Shown here piece by piece: positions 25,724 to 35,450 of a stretch of DNA of 64,000 nt. How positions within the stretch are numbered: position 1 is the stretch's first letter; the number at the start of each line of letters is the position of its first letter. The notes below the pieces were generated by a model. The model searched no databases. It worked only from the letters and a program-made list of their open reading frames with translations, and was not told the DNA's origin. The position numbers and the translations under genes were made by a program. This DNA is from Serratia marcescens (GTDB taxonomy: Bacteria > Pseudomonadota > Gammaproteobacteria > Enterobacterales > Enterobacteriaceae). Location: contig NZ_JARVZZ010000001.1 of the NCBI RefSeq assembly GCF_029846115.1, forward strand, positions 3,534,001-3,598,000, read 5' to 3'.

Positions 25724-27394
25724 TCACATCGGCGCCAGCAACGCTTCGATGCGGCGGTTCACCGTTTCGCGCAGACGCAGCAGCGGCCCCGCCTGGTGCG
25801 GATAACGCCTGAAGGTGATGCGCATGCCCAGCTCGCGTTCGATCAGCGCCTCCACCGTCGCCCGGTCGGTCAGGCTCTCCAGCAGCTGCAGCGCGCGCAT
25901 GTCCTGCAGCCCCTGGTGCAGCACCCGCAAACGCAGCGACTCCACCGGCTGCAGATCCTCGCCCGGATAGACCACGAACGGATCGCCGGAGGGAAACGCA
26001 TGGCCGCTGTCGGTCACCGCGTACGGATTGATGCGCTCGCGCGAATGGGCGCTGTTATAGAAGTTGAATCCCCAATGCAGGAAGCCGGCGATGCGGTACA
26101 GATACAGCTGCACGCCCAATATGCGGTTGCGCGCCGAAGGCTGGGCGAAGAACCGATTGGCGACCTCGGTCTTCTGCACGCAGCAGTAATAGGCCCACAG
26201 GCCGGGCACCCGGTGTTCAATAAAGGGATCGATATGGTCGGTCGCGGCGACCGGGGTTTCCACCAGGCCTTGCTGATAGAAAGCGAAATCCGACAGCGCG
26301 TCGAAGGTGCGGAAGCCGTCCAGCAGCGGCCGCAGCGCGGCGGCGGCGCGCCGGTAGGCCGCCAGGTTGTCCAGCGTCGGCTCATCGGAAACATGGAACC
26401 ATACCTGCCGTTCCAGCCCTCGTTCGCGGAACCAGGCGGTCAACGCCGGCAGCAGCGCCTGCAGAAAACGCTGATACGCTTCGCCCTGCGCATCGGTATG
26501 CCAGCCGAACAGCCGTTGTGGCTCACCCTGCTCTTCCACCTCGATCTTCGGTGCATACGCCGCGCCCCATTGGGTAAACAGCGGCGCGATTTCGAAGTGC
26601 TCGATGCCCTCTTCCTGCGCCAGCGCCACCCACTGCGCCAGGCGGCTGAAATCGAAGCCATACCCCTGCGCCGATCGCGTCACCCTCACCAGCTGCACCG
26701 TGGTGCGCTCACCGCCGACGGCGGTATCCAGCGGCGGCGTAAACAGCGGCGTCAGCAGCATATTGACCCCGGCCCGCACCGCACAGCGCACAAAGTGGCG
26801 CACCGCGCGCCAGTAATCCGGGCTGAACACCGCCAGACGGTAGTAATCCGCCAGGCAGTCGGTGTGCAACCACTCGGTGTGCAACAGCGTTTGCGGCGGC
26901 AACGCCACCGGCACCAGATGCAGCGTCAGCGTGGCCTCGGCCAGCGCCTCGCCGCTCTGGGCATCCAGCAGCCGCAGGGTCAACGGAAAGTCGCCGGCCA
27001 GTTGCGCGTCGGCCGGCGGCGTCAGGGTCAACCACAGGCTGCCATAATAGCGGCAGGCGGCGAAAAAACGCCGTTGCGGCAGCGGTATCAGCGGATCGGG
27101 AAATAAGCCCGGCTCGGTCGTCAGGTAATTCTCGTCGGTCTCGCGATAACAGGGAAACCCGCTCGGCACCGATTGCACCTGGCGCACGCTGATATACTCC
27201 GCCAGCGGCCCGTCGAGTTGATAACACAGCTCATGGCGGGTTTCGTTACCCGGCGTTTGCAAACAGTACACCGCCTGCCAGGAAAGCACCTCGTTATTTA
27301 ACCCGCTCAGCCGTTCCTCCACGGAAATAGATGGCACGCTGTGGCGGTGAAATACTTTCTCCAGGCAATGGGTAAATACCAGAGACAGGTGCAT
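25724..27394 (-). CDS. GH123/DUF4091-like glycoside hydrolase candidate
   Basis: 556 residues, not certain. The C-terminal two thirds resemble the DUF4091/GH123 catalytic fold: RAGVNMLLTPLFTPPLD, then WVALAQEEGIEHFEI, then VWFHVSDEPTLDNLAAYRR. In the last stretch Asp337-Glu338 sits where GH123 beta-N-acetylgalactosaminidases keep their catalytic Asp-Glu pair. About 160 N-terminal residues form a beta-rich domain. There is no signal peptide, so it should act in the cytoplasm on an imported glycoside. It is divergent from an ABC sugar importer and a galactosamine-type catabolic operon, which fits release of a GalNAc-like unit. A function on another sugar is possible. Confidence 0.7.
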   Translation of the reverse strand: MHLSLVFTHCLEKVFHRHSVPSISVEERLSGLNNEVLSWQAVYCLQTPGNETRHELCYQLDGPLAEYISVRQVQSVPSGFPCYRETDENYLTTEPGLFPDPLIPLPQRRFFAACRYYGSLWLTLTPPADAQLAGDFPLTLRLLDAQSGEALAEATLTLHLVPVALPPQTLLHTEWLHTDCLADYYRLAVFSPDYWRAVRHFVRCAVRAGVNMLLTPLFTPPLDTAVGGERTTVQLVRVTRSAQGYGFDFSRLAQWVALAQEEGIEHFEIAPLFTQWGAAYAPKIEVEEQGEPQRLFGWHTDAQGEAYQRFLQALLPALTAWFRERGLERQVWFHVSDEPTLDNLAAYRRAAAALRPLLDGFRTFDALSDFAFYQQGLVETPVAATDHIDPFIEHRVPGLWAYYCCVQKTEVANRFFAQPSARNRILGVQLYLYRIAGFLHWGFNFYNSAHSRERINPYAVTDSGHAFPSGDPFVVYPGEDLQPVESLRLRVLHQGLQDMRALQLLESLTDRATVEALIERELGMRITFRRYPHQAGPLLRLRETVNRRIEALLAPM

Positions 27395-27859
27395 AATGTT
27401 CTGCCCTCTTTATTTTGGACGAATAAACACGGTGAAATTCAGGCTAGCGCCTTTTATCGCCACAGACAATAGCCGGTAATAAAAATCGTTCCCACGCCCT
27501 TCTTTGACTGCCGCAACCCGATTTTTTTGTTTATTTGCATCACAAAAATGAAAGAAGCTGATACTTGCACAATAAAAATGTTTTTAATCCCCATTATGGT
27601 GCAAGGGTTATCAGTTATTCCTATGCCTGCGAGGGCCGCTAAATGCCGCGGCAGCAGGGAGAAAACCCACCAAAAGGTTAACGAAATGTGAATAAACCCA
27701 CCTTTCACTTGACCGTAAAAGCCTTTCGATTTTAACAACAATGAAACATTAGCGCCCCATTTTTGGGCGTTCGGGGGTGTATTGACACATTGAAAGTTAA
27801 GGGATAGAAAGAATTTACGTTGCGAAAAACGTTATTCGTCGCTCACCGAGGGGAAAGCA
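27395..27859. other. 465-bp divergent regulatory region
   Basis: No gene is credible here. It is AT-rich compared with its surroundings. It holds a promoter facing the importer operon (27782-27810), two CTTTC motifs 21 bp apart (27702, 27723) and two GAAAG motifs 15 bp apart (27792, 27807). Such motifs are typical of operators of AgaR and other DeoR-family repressors. Confidence 0.6.
27782..27810 (+). promoter_or_regulatory. candidate promoter of the sugar importer operon
   Basis: Perfect -35 TTGACA (27782-27787), 17-bp spacer and -10 TAGAAA (27805-27810, four of six). Both GAAAG motifs overlap it, so a repressor bound there would block RNA polymerase. The transcript would start about 40-45 bases before the binding-protein gene. 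Confidence 0.6.
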
Positions 27860-29113
27860 ATGTCACCGATAAAAAATACCGGACGCCTGCTGGCGCACTC
27901 TATTCTTGCCAGCGCATTATTATTACCCACCCTGCTTCACGCCGCAGACAAAATAACATTGCGCTATGCCGTTTGGGACAGGAACCAATTACCTGCCGAA
28001 CAGGAAATCGCCAAACGCTTTGAACAGGCCAACCCGGATATAAAAATAGAAATAGAATTAACGCCCTCTGCGCAGTATTTCGTTAAATTGGATTCTGCTG
28101 CCGCCGGCGGCGTGGCGCCGGATATATTCTGGATCAATATGCCTTATTTTGTGCAATACGCCAAAAACGGCATTATGGAGCCGCTGGCGCCCTATATTAA
28201 GGACAGCGGCCTTAAACTGGACGACGTGGTCGCCAGTTCGGTGAAAGCCTACCAGTACGACGGCCAACAGATGGCCATTCCGCGCGACGTCGACTCCATC
28301 GCCGTGTGGTACAACAAAAAACTGTTCGATCAGGCCGGCGTCAGCTACCCCACCAGCGACTGGCGCTGGGACGATCTGAAAAGCAAGGCTACCGCGCTGA
28401 AAAACGGGTTGAAAGGCGCCGCCTTCCCGCTGGTGATGGATCTCAGCATCGACGGCCAGGACAGCTACATGAACCTGCTGTTCCAAAACGGCAATCACAT
28501 CGTGCCGAAAGACGGCCAGCCCACCGACATCGCCAACGACAAATCCATCTGGGTCTACCAGCAGCTGCAGGGCATGATGAAAGACGGCCTGATGCCGAGC
28601 GCCCAGCAAATGAGCGAAGTCAAAACCGAGAACATCTTCCAGTCCAACCGCGCCGCGATGGTCTATGCCGGTTCCTGGCTGGCGGCGCCGTTCGCCAACA
28701 ACCCGCTGATCAACGATCACATCGGCGTGGTGATGATGCCGAAAATCGAACGGCAGTCCGGCGTAGCGCACAGCCTGGCCTTCGCCATGTCGGCCAAAAG
28801 CGCCCACAAGCAGGCCGCCTGGAAATATATCGCCTTCATGAGCAGCGAAGCCTCGCAGGCGGAGCTGGCCAAGGTGGTGATCCCGGCCAACAAGACGGCG
28901 GCCAAGGTCTGGGCGCAGCAGATCCAGAAAGTCGACGTCTCGCCTTACATCCAGACCCTTGAAGTGACCCAGGCTTACCCCACCGCCGGCACCAATACGC
29001 CGAAATGGCAGAACATGTGGATCGCCAGCCTGAAGAAAATCTTTATGGGCGCGGACGCCAAGCAGGAAATGGACAAGTCGGTCAAGAAGATCGCGCGCGT
29101 CATGGAGCAGTAA
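27860..29113 (+). CDS. ABC sugar transporter substrate-binding protein
   Basis: 417 residues with a signal peptide (LAHSILASALLLPTLLHA-A). It is a family 1 extracellular solute-binding protein: ITLRYAVWDRNQLPAEQEIAKRFEQANPDIKIEIE, VAPDIFWINMPYFVQYAKNGIMEPL and VWYNKKLFDQAGVSYP. It captures a sugar or short oligosaccharide in the periplasm for the two permeases downstream. GAGGGGAAAG precedes the start. First gene of the rightward operon, with a hairpin after it that would favour its higher expression. Catabolic genes nearby suggest an amino-sugar ligand. Confidence 0.92.
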   Translation: MSPIKNTGRLLAHSILASALLLPTLLHAADKITLRYAVWDRNQLPAEQEIAKRFEQANPDIKIEIELTPSAQYFVKLDSAAAGGVAPDIFWINMPYFVQYAKNGIMEPLAPYIKDSGLKLDDVVASSVKAYQYDGQQMAIPRDVDSIAVWYNKKLFDQAGVSYPTSDWRWDDLKSKATALKNGLKGAAFPLVMDLSIDGQDSYMNLLFQNGNHIVPKDGQPTDIANDKSIWVYQQLQGMMKDGLMPSAQQMSEVKTENIFQSNRAAMVYAGSWLAAPFANNPLINDHIGVVMMPKIERQSGVAHSLAFAMSAKSAHKQAAWKYIAFMSSEASQAELAKVVIPANKTAAKVWAQQIQKVDVSPYIQTLEVTQAYPTAGTNTPKWQNMWIASLKKIFMGADAKQEMDKSVKKIARVMEQ

Positions 29114-29123
29114 TCGCCCCGCT

Positions 29124-29151
29124 GCGGCGCGCTGCCCCGAGCGTGCGCCGC
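29124..29151 (+). other. intercistronic stem-loop after the binding-protein gene
   Basis: GCGGCGC ... GCGCCGC with an inner GCT/AGC helix and a small bulge. Hairpins at this place in ABC operons often stabilise the upstream mRNA so that the binding protein is made in excess. Confidence 0.5.
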
Positions 29152-29191
29152 GGTGGACCCACGCTGAAAGTGATAGGTGAGGAATGGCAAC

Positions 29192-30133
29192 ATGTCGCTG
29201 GCAGAAACGGCTACGGTCACCCTGAAATCATCCCGGCGCACCGCCCGCCCCGCGCTCAATCGGCTCGAACGCGCCGAACGCTTCTGGGGCTGGGTGATGA
29301 TCCTGCCGCTGCTGTTAGGGGTCACGGTGTTTTACCTGGTCCCCTTTTTGCAGAACATTTTTTACAGCTTTACCGATCTGAACCAGTTCATGCGCTGGAG
29401 CAGCATCAGCGTCGATAACTATCTCAACCTGTTCGAAGACGACGACTTCTACACCGCCGCCGCCAACACCCTGTTCTACGTGGTGGTGTGCGTACCGATC
29501 AGTCTGAGCCTGTCGCTGCTGCTGGCGATCGGCCTCAACCAGAACATCCGTGGCAAAGGCCTGCTGCGCACCCTGCTGTTCCTGCCGGCGGTCACCATGC
29601 CCGCGGCGGTGGCCATGGTGTGGCAATGGCTGTTCAACAAGGATTTCGGCCTGATCAACCAGGCGCTGGGCCTGCTGCACATTGCGCCGGTCGCCTGGCT
29701 GTCCGATCCGGACGTGGTGCGCATCAGCGTGTCCATCATCATCATCTGGTCGTCGCTGGCGCTGAAGATCATCATTTTGCTGGCCGGGCTGCAGAGCATT
29801 CCGCGCCAGCTGTATGAGGCGGCGGATATCGACGGTATCGGCACCCTGCGGCGCTTCTTCTGCATCACGCTGCCGATGATGGTACCGACGCTGTTTTTCG
29901 TGTCGGTGATGAGCTTTATCGAGATCCTGCAAATCTTCGACGTGGTGTTCCTGATGTTCGACCGCGCGCTGGTGGAAAACGACGTGATGACCGTCACCAA
30001 CCTGTTCTACAAGTACGCGTTTTACCTGCAGGAAAAAGGCTACGCCTCCGCCATCACCGTGGTGCTGTTCGCCGTCACGCTGGTGATCACCCTGATTCAA
30101 ATGGCGATCGGCAAGCGCCTGAAAGTCAGCTGA
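29192..30133 (+). CDS. ABC sugar transporter permease (MalF-like)
   Basis: 313 residues from ATG 29192 (MSLAETATVTL); GTG 29177 is an alternative. It has six membrane helices and the permease coupling motif EAADIDGIGTLRRFFCITLPMMVPTL (EAA loop). The N-terminal WVMILPLLLGVTVFYLVPFLQNIFYSF is typical of the MalF/UgpA branch. It forms the inner-membrane channel with the next gene product. Stop and next start are 10 bases apart. Confidence 0.92.
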   Translation: MSLAETATVTLKSSRRTARPALNRLERAERFWGWVMILPLLLGVTVFYLVPFLQNIFYSFTDLNQFMRWSSISVDNYLNLFEDDDFYTAAANTLFYVVVCVPISLSLSLLLAIGLNQNIRGKGLLRTLLFLPAVTMPAAVAMVWQWLFNKDFGLINQALGLLHIAPVAWLSDPDVVRISVSIIIIWSSLALKIIILLAGLQSIPRQLYEAADIDGIGTLRRFFCITLPMMVPTLFFVSVMSFIEILQIFDVVFLMFDRALVENDVMTVTNLFYKYAFYLQEKGYASAITVVLFAVTLVITLIQMAIGKRLKVS

Positions 30134-30143
30134 GGAGCTGCTC

Positions 30144-30962
30144 ATGAACGCAAGCAAGAAAACGCTGGTGTACCTGTTTATGGGGCTGGCGGCGCTGGCC
30201 TCGGTCGTGCCTTTTATCTGGATGCTGGTGACCTCGTTGAAAACCCAGGCCGAAAGCATCCAGATCCCGCTGACGCTGCTGCCGGCGCACCCCAGCCTGC
30301 AGGCCTACGGCCGGGTGATGCACGAAATTCCGTTCGCCGGTTTTTATCTCAACTCGCTGCTGGCGACCTTCTTCACCGTCACCCTGCAGATGGCGATCGC
30401 CACCCTGGCCGCCTATGGCTTCTCGCGCCTGCATTTTCGCGGCCGCGACGCGGTGTTTCTGGTGTGCGTGTCGATCCTGATGGTGCCCGGCCAGGCGTTT
30501 CTGATCCCGCAATTCCTGGTGGTACAGAAGCTGGGGCTGGTCAACAGCATCACCGGCCTGGTGCTGCCGGGTATTTTCAGCGTCTACGCTACCTTCCTGC
30601 TGCGCCAGTTCTTTCTGGCGGTGCCGAAGGAGATGGAAGAAGCGGCCTTGATCGACGGCTACAGCTACTTCGCCATCTTCTGGCGCATCATGCTGCCGCT
30701 GATCCGGCCGGGCATTATCGCCTGCGTCATCATCAACGGTCTGTGGAGCTGGAACAACCTGATGTGGCCGCTGATCGTCAATACCACCACCGAGAAGCTG
30801 ACGCTGCCGGTTGGCCTCGCCTCGCTCTCCAGCCGCGCCGGGGTGGAATACCCGTTGCTGATGGCCGGGGCGCTGATGGCGGTGATCCCGATGCTGATGC
30901 TGTTCATTATTTTCCAACGCTATTTCATCCAGGGCATCGCCAGCGCCGGGGTGAAAGGCTAA
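30144..30962 (+). CDS. ABC sugar transporter permease (MalG-like)
   Basis: 272 residues with six helices. The EAA loop reads EEAALIDGYSYFAIFWRIMLPLIRPGI. The helix ASVVPFIWMLVTSLKTQAES at the N-terminus and FQRYFIQGIASAGVKG at the C-terminus are the standard ends of MalG/UgpE-type subunits. It pairs with the MalF-like permease 10 bases upstream and with the ATPase 21 bases downstream. Confidence 0.93.
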   Translation: MNASKKTLVYLFMGLAALASVVPFIWMLVTSLKTQAESIQIPLTLLPAHPSLQAYGRVMHEIPFAGFYLNSLLATFFTVTLQMAIATLAAYGFSRLHFRGRDAVFLVCVSILMVPGQAFLIPQFLVVQKLGLVNSITGLVLPGIFSVYATFLLRQFFLAVPKEMEEAALIDGYSYFAIFWRIMLPLIRPGIIACVIINGLWSWNNLMWPLIVNTTTEKLTLPVGLASLSSRAGVEYPLLMAGALMAVIPMLMLFIIFQRYFIQGIASAGVKG

Positions 30963-30983
30963 CGCGCAGACAAGGTAAACGAC

Positions 30984-32096
30984 ATGGCCGGAATTCAGTT
31001 AAACAGCGTTAAAAAAGTCTACCCCAACGGTTTCCACGCGCTGCACGGCGTCAATCTGGACATTGAGGACGGGGAATTTATGGTGTTCGTCGGCCCGTCC
31101 GGCTGCGCCAAATCCACCCTGTTGCGGATGATCGCCGGGCTGGAGAGCGTCAGCGAGGGGCAGATCCTGATCCACGATCGCTGCGTCAACGACAGCATGC
31201 CGAAGGATCGCGGCGTCGCCATGGTGTTCCAGAACTATGCGCTGTACCCGCACATGACGGTGTACAAGAACATGGCGTTCGGCCTGATCGGCAAAGAGAG
31301 CAAGGCCGAGATCGACCGCCGGGTGCGCGACGCGGCGGAAAAACTGGAGATCACCAACCTGCTGCAGCGCAAGCCGGGCCAGCTCTCCGGCGGCCAGTGC
31401 CAGCGGGTGGCGGTCGGCCGCGCCATCGTGCGCAAGCCCAAAGTGTTCCTGTTCGATGAGCCGCTGTCCAACCTCGACGCCAAGCTGCGGGTGTCGATGC
31501 GCGTGCAGCTGATCGAACTGCACAACCAGCTGAAGCAGGAAGGCGCCGCCGCCACCATGGTGTACGTCACCCACGATCAGGTCGAGGCGATGACCATGGG
31601 CGATCGCATTTGCGTGATGAACCGCGGCGCCATCATGCAGGTGGATAAGCCGATCAACCTGTACCACCACCCCGCCAACCGTTTCGTTGCCGAGTTTATC
31701 GGCAGCCCGTCGATGAATTTGCACGATCTGGCGATCGTGCGCGACGGCCAAACGGTGCGGCTGCGCATCGGCCTGCAGCACCCGCTCGAGCTGCCGCCGG
31801 CGCTGCAACGGCAGTTGGCGGACTATCCGCATGCGCGGGTGTGCCTCGGTATCCGGCCGGAGTCCCTGCGGCTGTGCGCGCCCGGCAGCGCCAATTGCTT
31901 CCCGGCGCAGATCGTCACCATCGAGCGCATGGGCAACGAAGAACTGCTGCACTGTGAGCTGGCCGACCTGCGTTTCGTGCTGCGCATGGCGTCGTTGCCG
32001 GACTGGGAGCCGCGTCTCGGCGAAAGCGTTCATCTGGCATTCGATCTGACGCGTGCGCATTTGTTCGACGAGCTCAGCGGCCAAAACCTCAAATAA
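30984..32096 (+). CDS. ABC sugar transporter ATPase (MsmK/UgpC-like)
   Basis: 370 residues: ATPase domain at about 1-235 and C-terminal TOBE/MalK-type regulatory domain (RVCLGIRPESLRLC onward). Walker A is GPSGCAKST, with Ala in place of the last glycine of GxxGxGKST, and the signature is LSGGQCQRVAVGRAI, with Cys in place of the usual Arg. Walker B VFLFDEPLSNLD and the switch His (VTHDQVEAMTMGD) are intact, so the protein should be active. It energises the permeases upstream. Confidence 0.92.
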   Translation: MAGIQLNSVKKVYPNGFHALHGVNLDIEDGEFMVFVGPSGCAKSTLLRMIAGLESVSEGQILIHDRCVNDSMPKDRGVAMVFQNYALYPHMTVYKNMAFGLIGKESKAEIDRRVRDAAEKLEITNLLQRKPGQLSGGQCQRVAVGRAIVRKPKVFLFDEPLSNLDAKLRVSMRVQLIELHNQLKQEGAAATMVYVTHDQVEAMTMGDRICVMNRGAIMQVDKPINLYHHPANRFVAEFIGSPSMNLHDLAIVRDGQTVRLRIGLQHPLELPPALQRQLADYPHARVCLGIRPESLRLCAPGSANCFPAQIVTIERMGNEELLHCELADLRFVLRMASLPDWEPRLGESVHLAFDLTRAHLFDELSGQNLK

Positions 32097-32115
32097 CAAC
32101 AGCGGAGTATCAGCA

Positions 32116-33399
<1,284 letters not shown>

Positions 33400-33401
33400 C
33401 C

Positions 33402-34322
33402 ATGAGCACGAGAGAGATGCGTTACGGTTTCGACATCGGCGGCACCAAGATCGAAATGGCCGCTTACGATCGCCGGCTCAATCAGGTACTGCTTCAGCGC
33501 GTGCGCACCCCAACCGGCGATTATGGCGAGTTCGTGGCCTGCATCGCCGGGCTGGTCGAGCAGGCGGACCGCGAGCTGCATACGCGCGGCAGCATCGGCA
33601 TCGGCCTGCCGGGGATCACCGATCCCGTCAGCCGCCGCCAGCTGGCGGTCAACGTGCCCTGCCTGACCGGGCATTGCCTGGCGGATGATTTGACGCAGGC
33701 GCTGGCGCGGCCGATCGCCATCGAGAACGACTGCCGCTGTTTCGCGCTGTCGGAAGCCAGCACGCCGCAAACCGCCCATCTGCCGCTGGTGTTCGGCGCC
33801 ATCATCGGCACCGGCGCCGGCGGTGGTCTGGTGGTGAACCGGCAATTGCACAAGGGGCGCAACGGGCTGGCGGGCGAATGGGGCCATATGCCGATCTCGG
33901 CCCAGCTGGCGCAGCGTTACGATCTGCCGCTGTTCGGTTGCAACTGCGGGCTGATCGGCTGCTTTGAACGCTACGTCTCCGGCAGCGGGCTGCTGGCGCT
34001 GAGCCGCCACGTTGCCCATCCCGCCGCCGACGTGCCGGCGCTGGTCGCCAGCTACCGCGCGGGGGATCCGCTCGCACAGTGGCTGATGACCGTCTACGTC
34101 GACATTCTGGCCAGCGCGCTGGCCGGTTTGCAGCTGCTGCTGGACGTCGATGCCTTCGTGTTGGGCGGTGGGTTGTCGAACGTCGGCGAGCTGTATCGGC
34201 TGCTGCCGACGGCGATGCGGCGCTGGCTGCTGCCGGGCGTGGAACCGGCAGCGGTATTCCCGCCAGTGCACGGTGACAGCAGCGGCGTGCGCGGCGCGGC
34301 GCTATTACAGGCGGCGGCATAA
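33402..34322 (+). CDS. ROK family sugar kinase
   Basis: 306 residues. ATP site near the N-terminus FDIGGTKIEMAAYD, then GIGLPGITDP, ENDCRCFALSEA, GTGAGGGLVVNRQLHKGRNGLAGEWGHMP and the zinc motif CNCGLIGCFERYVSGSGLL (CxCGxxGC). The family includes N-acetylglucosamine, N-acetylmannosamine and glucose kinases and repressors; with no helix-turn-helix this is a kinase. Operon context suggests an imported hexosamine such as GalNAc. It starts 2 bases after the oxidoreductase gene and ends the first operon. Confidence 0.9.
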   Translation: MSTREMRYGFDIGGTKIEMAAYDRRLNQVLLQRVRTPTGDYGEFVACIAGLVEQADRELHTRGSIGIGLPGITDPVSRRQLAVNVPCLTGHCLADDLTQALARPIAIENDCRCFALSEASTPQTAHLPLVFGAIIGTGAGGGLVVNRQLHKGRNGLAGEWGHMPISAQLAQRYDLPLFGCNCGLIGCFERYVSGSGLLALSRHVAHPAADVPALVASYRAGDPLAQWLMTVYVDILASALAGLQLLLDVDAFVLGGGLSNVGELYRLLPTAMRRWLLPGVEPAAVFPPVHGDSSGVRGAALLQAAA

Positions 34323-34654
34323 AAAAACAGTGAAAGCCCGGCGACTGCCGAATTATCGCTGCGGCTTTCGCCGCCGCAGGGCCGAATAAAGCCATCGCGA
34401 TAATTGTCGACTGAAAAATAACGAATTTGCCGTTTTCACTTTGCGTTGACACCGCTTTCGGTTGCCGCTCAATCGAAAGCAAAATAAAATATAACCAACT
34501 GATAGATATAGATATTTTAAAATTAATCGATTGCATTTCAGTGTTTCGTTTGCTGTAATTCGCCACGAACAACTGAAAGCGCTCCGGTCGGTATCGCTGC
34601 GGCTTATTAAGCCGCGGTCGGGCACGGCTACAGGTAAATCAGGAGTCTGCGTTA
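34323..34654. other. 332-bp regulatory region before the AgaR-like gene
   Basis: No credible gene. It holds TTGACA at 34446 and an imperfect inverted repeat CTTTCGGTTG/CAATCGAAAG at 34455-34479 (nine of ten pairs). Further GAAAG/CTTTC copies lie at 34333, 34376 and 34575. The ROK stop is followed by an A run and a GAAAGCC...GGCTTTC pairing that could help end the first operon. Confidence 0.5.
34455..34479. promoter_or_regulatory. inverted repeat, candidate operator of the AgaR-like regulator
   Basis: CTTTCGGTTG, 5-base spacer, CAATCGAAAG. It begins 4 bases after a TTGACA -35-like element, where a repressor would block transcription of agaR-agaS-aldolase. Assignment rests on symmetry and on GAAAG/CTTTC motifs shared with the importer promoter. 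Confidence 0.45.
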
Positions 34655-35425
34655 ATGATCAATACCGCAAAACGCCGGGAATTAATTATCGACCAGCTGT
34701 GCCGCGAAGGCTCGGTGCGCGTGGAACAGCTCAGCCAACAGTTTTCGGTGTCCAGCGTCACCATCCGCAGCGATCTGCGCCAGCTGGAAAAGCACGGCTG
34801 CGCGGTGCGCGCTTACGGCGGCGCCATGTTGAACAAACAGTTCGCCTTCGATCGCCCGCTGCAGGACAAGGGCCGCATCAATCGCGATGTAAAACACGCC
34901 ATCGCCTGCGCGGCAGCGGCGCTGATTGAAGACGGCGACGCCGTCATCCTCGACTCCGGCTCCACCACCAGCCAGATGGCGCCGCAGCTGGCGGGGAAAA
35001 AGGATCTGGTGGTGATGACCAACGCGCTGAACATCGCCTTCGAGCTGGCCAACAACGAGCAGATCGATCTGATGGTGGTCGGCGGCAGCGTGCGCCGCAA
35101 GGCCTGGTCCCTGTACGGCCCCGCCGCCGAACAGCAGCTGCGCCAATACCGGTTCGACAAACTGTTTCTCGGCGTCGACGGTTTCGATCTGGCGGGCGGC
35201 ATCACCACGCCGGATCCGGGCGAAGCGCAGCTGAACCGCGTGATGTGCGAGGTGGCGCGCGAAGTGATCGCCATCGCCGACGCCAGCAAATTCGGCCGCA
35301 CCAGCTTTTGCATGATCCGCGAAATCGGCCAGATCCACCGCCTGGTCACCGACAGCCGCATTCCGCAACACTATCTGCAGGCGCTGCACCATTTAGGGAT
35401 CGACGTGATTATCGCCGACCGTTAA
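34655..35425 (+). CDS. agaR: DeoR family repressor, AgaR-like
   Basis: 256 residues. The N-terminal DeoR helix-turn-helix reads AKRRELIIDQLCREGSVRVEQLSQQFSVSSVTIRSDLRQLEKHG, then the sugar-phosphate-binding domain: DGDAVILDSGSTTSQMAP, ADASKFGRTSFCMI. This domain is NagB/ribose-isomerase-like and senses a phosphosugar. AGGAG lies before the ATG. It precedes agaS- and aldolase-type genes, the arrangement found in the E. coli aga cluster, so it probably represses the whole cluster until an amino-sugar phosphate appears. The symbol is by similarity and context. Confidence 0.85.
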   Translation: MINTAKRRELIIDQLCREGSVRVEQLSQQFSVSSVTIRSDLRQLEKHGCAVRAYGGAMLNKQFAFDRPLQDKGRINRDVKHAIACAAAALIEDGDAVILDSGSTTSQMAPQLAGKKDLVVMTNALNIAFELANNEQIDLMVVGGSVRRKAWSLYGPAAEQQLRQYRFDKLFLGVDGFDLAGGITTPDPGEAQLNRVMCEVAREVIAIADASKFGRTSFCMIREIGQIHRLVTDSRIPQHYLQALHHLGIDVIIADR

Positions 35426-35450
35426 CCGAGGCTTTTAAGGAGTTGTCATC

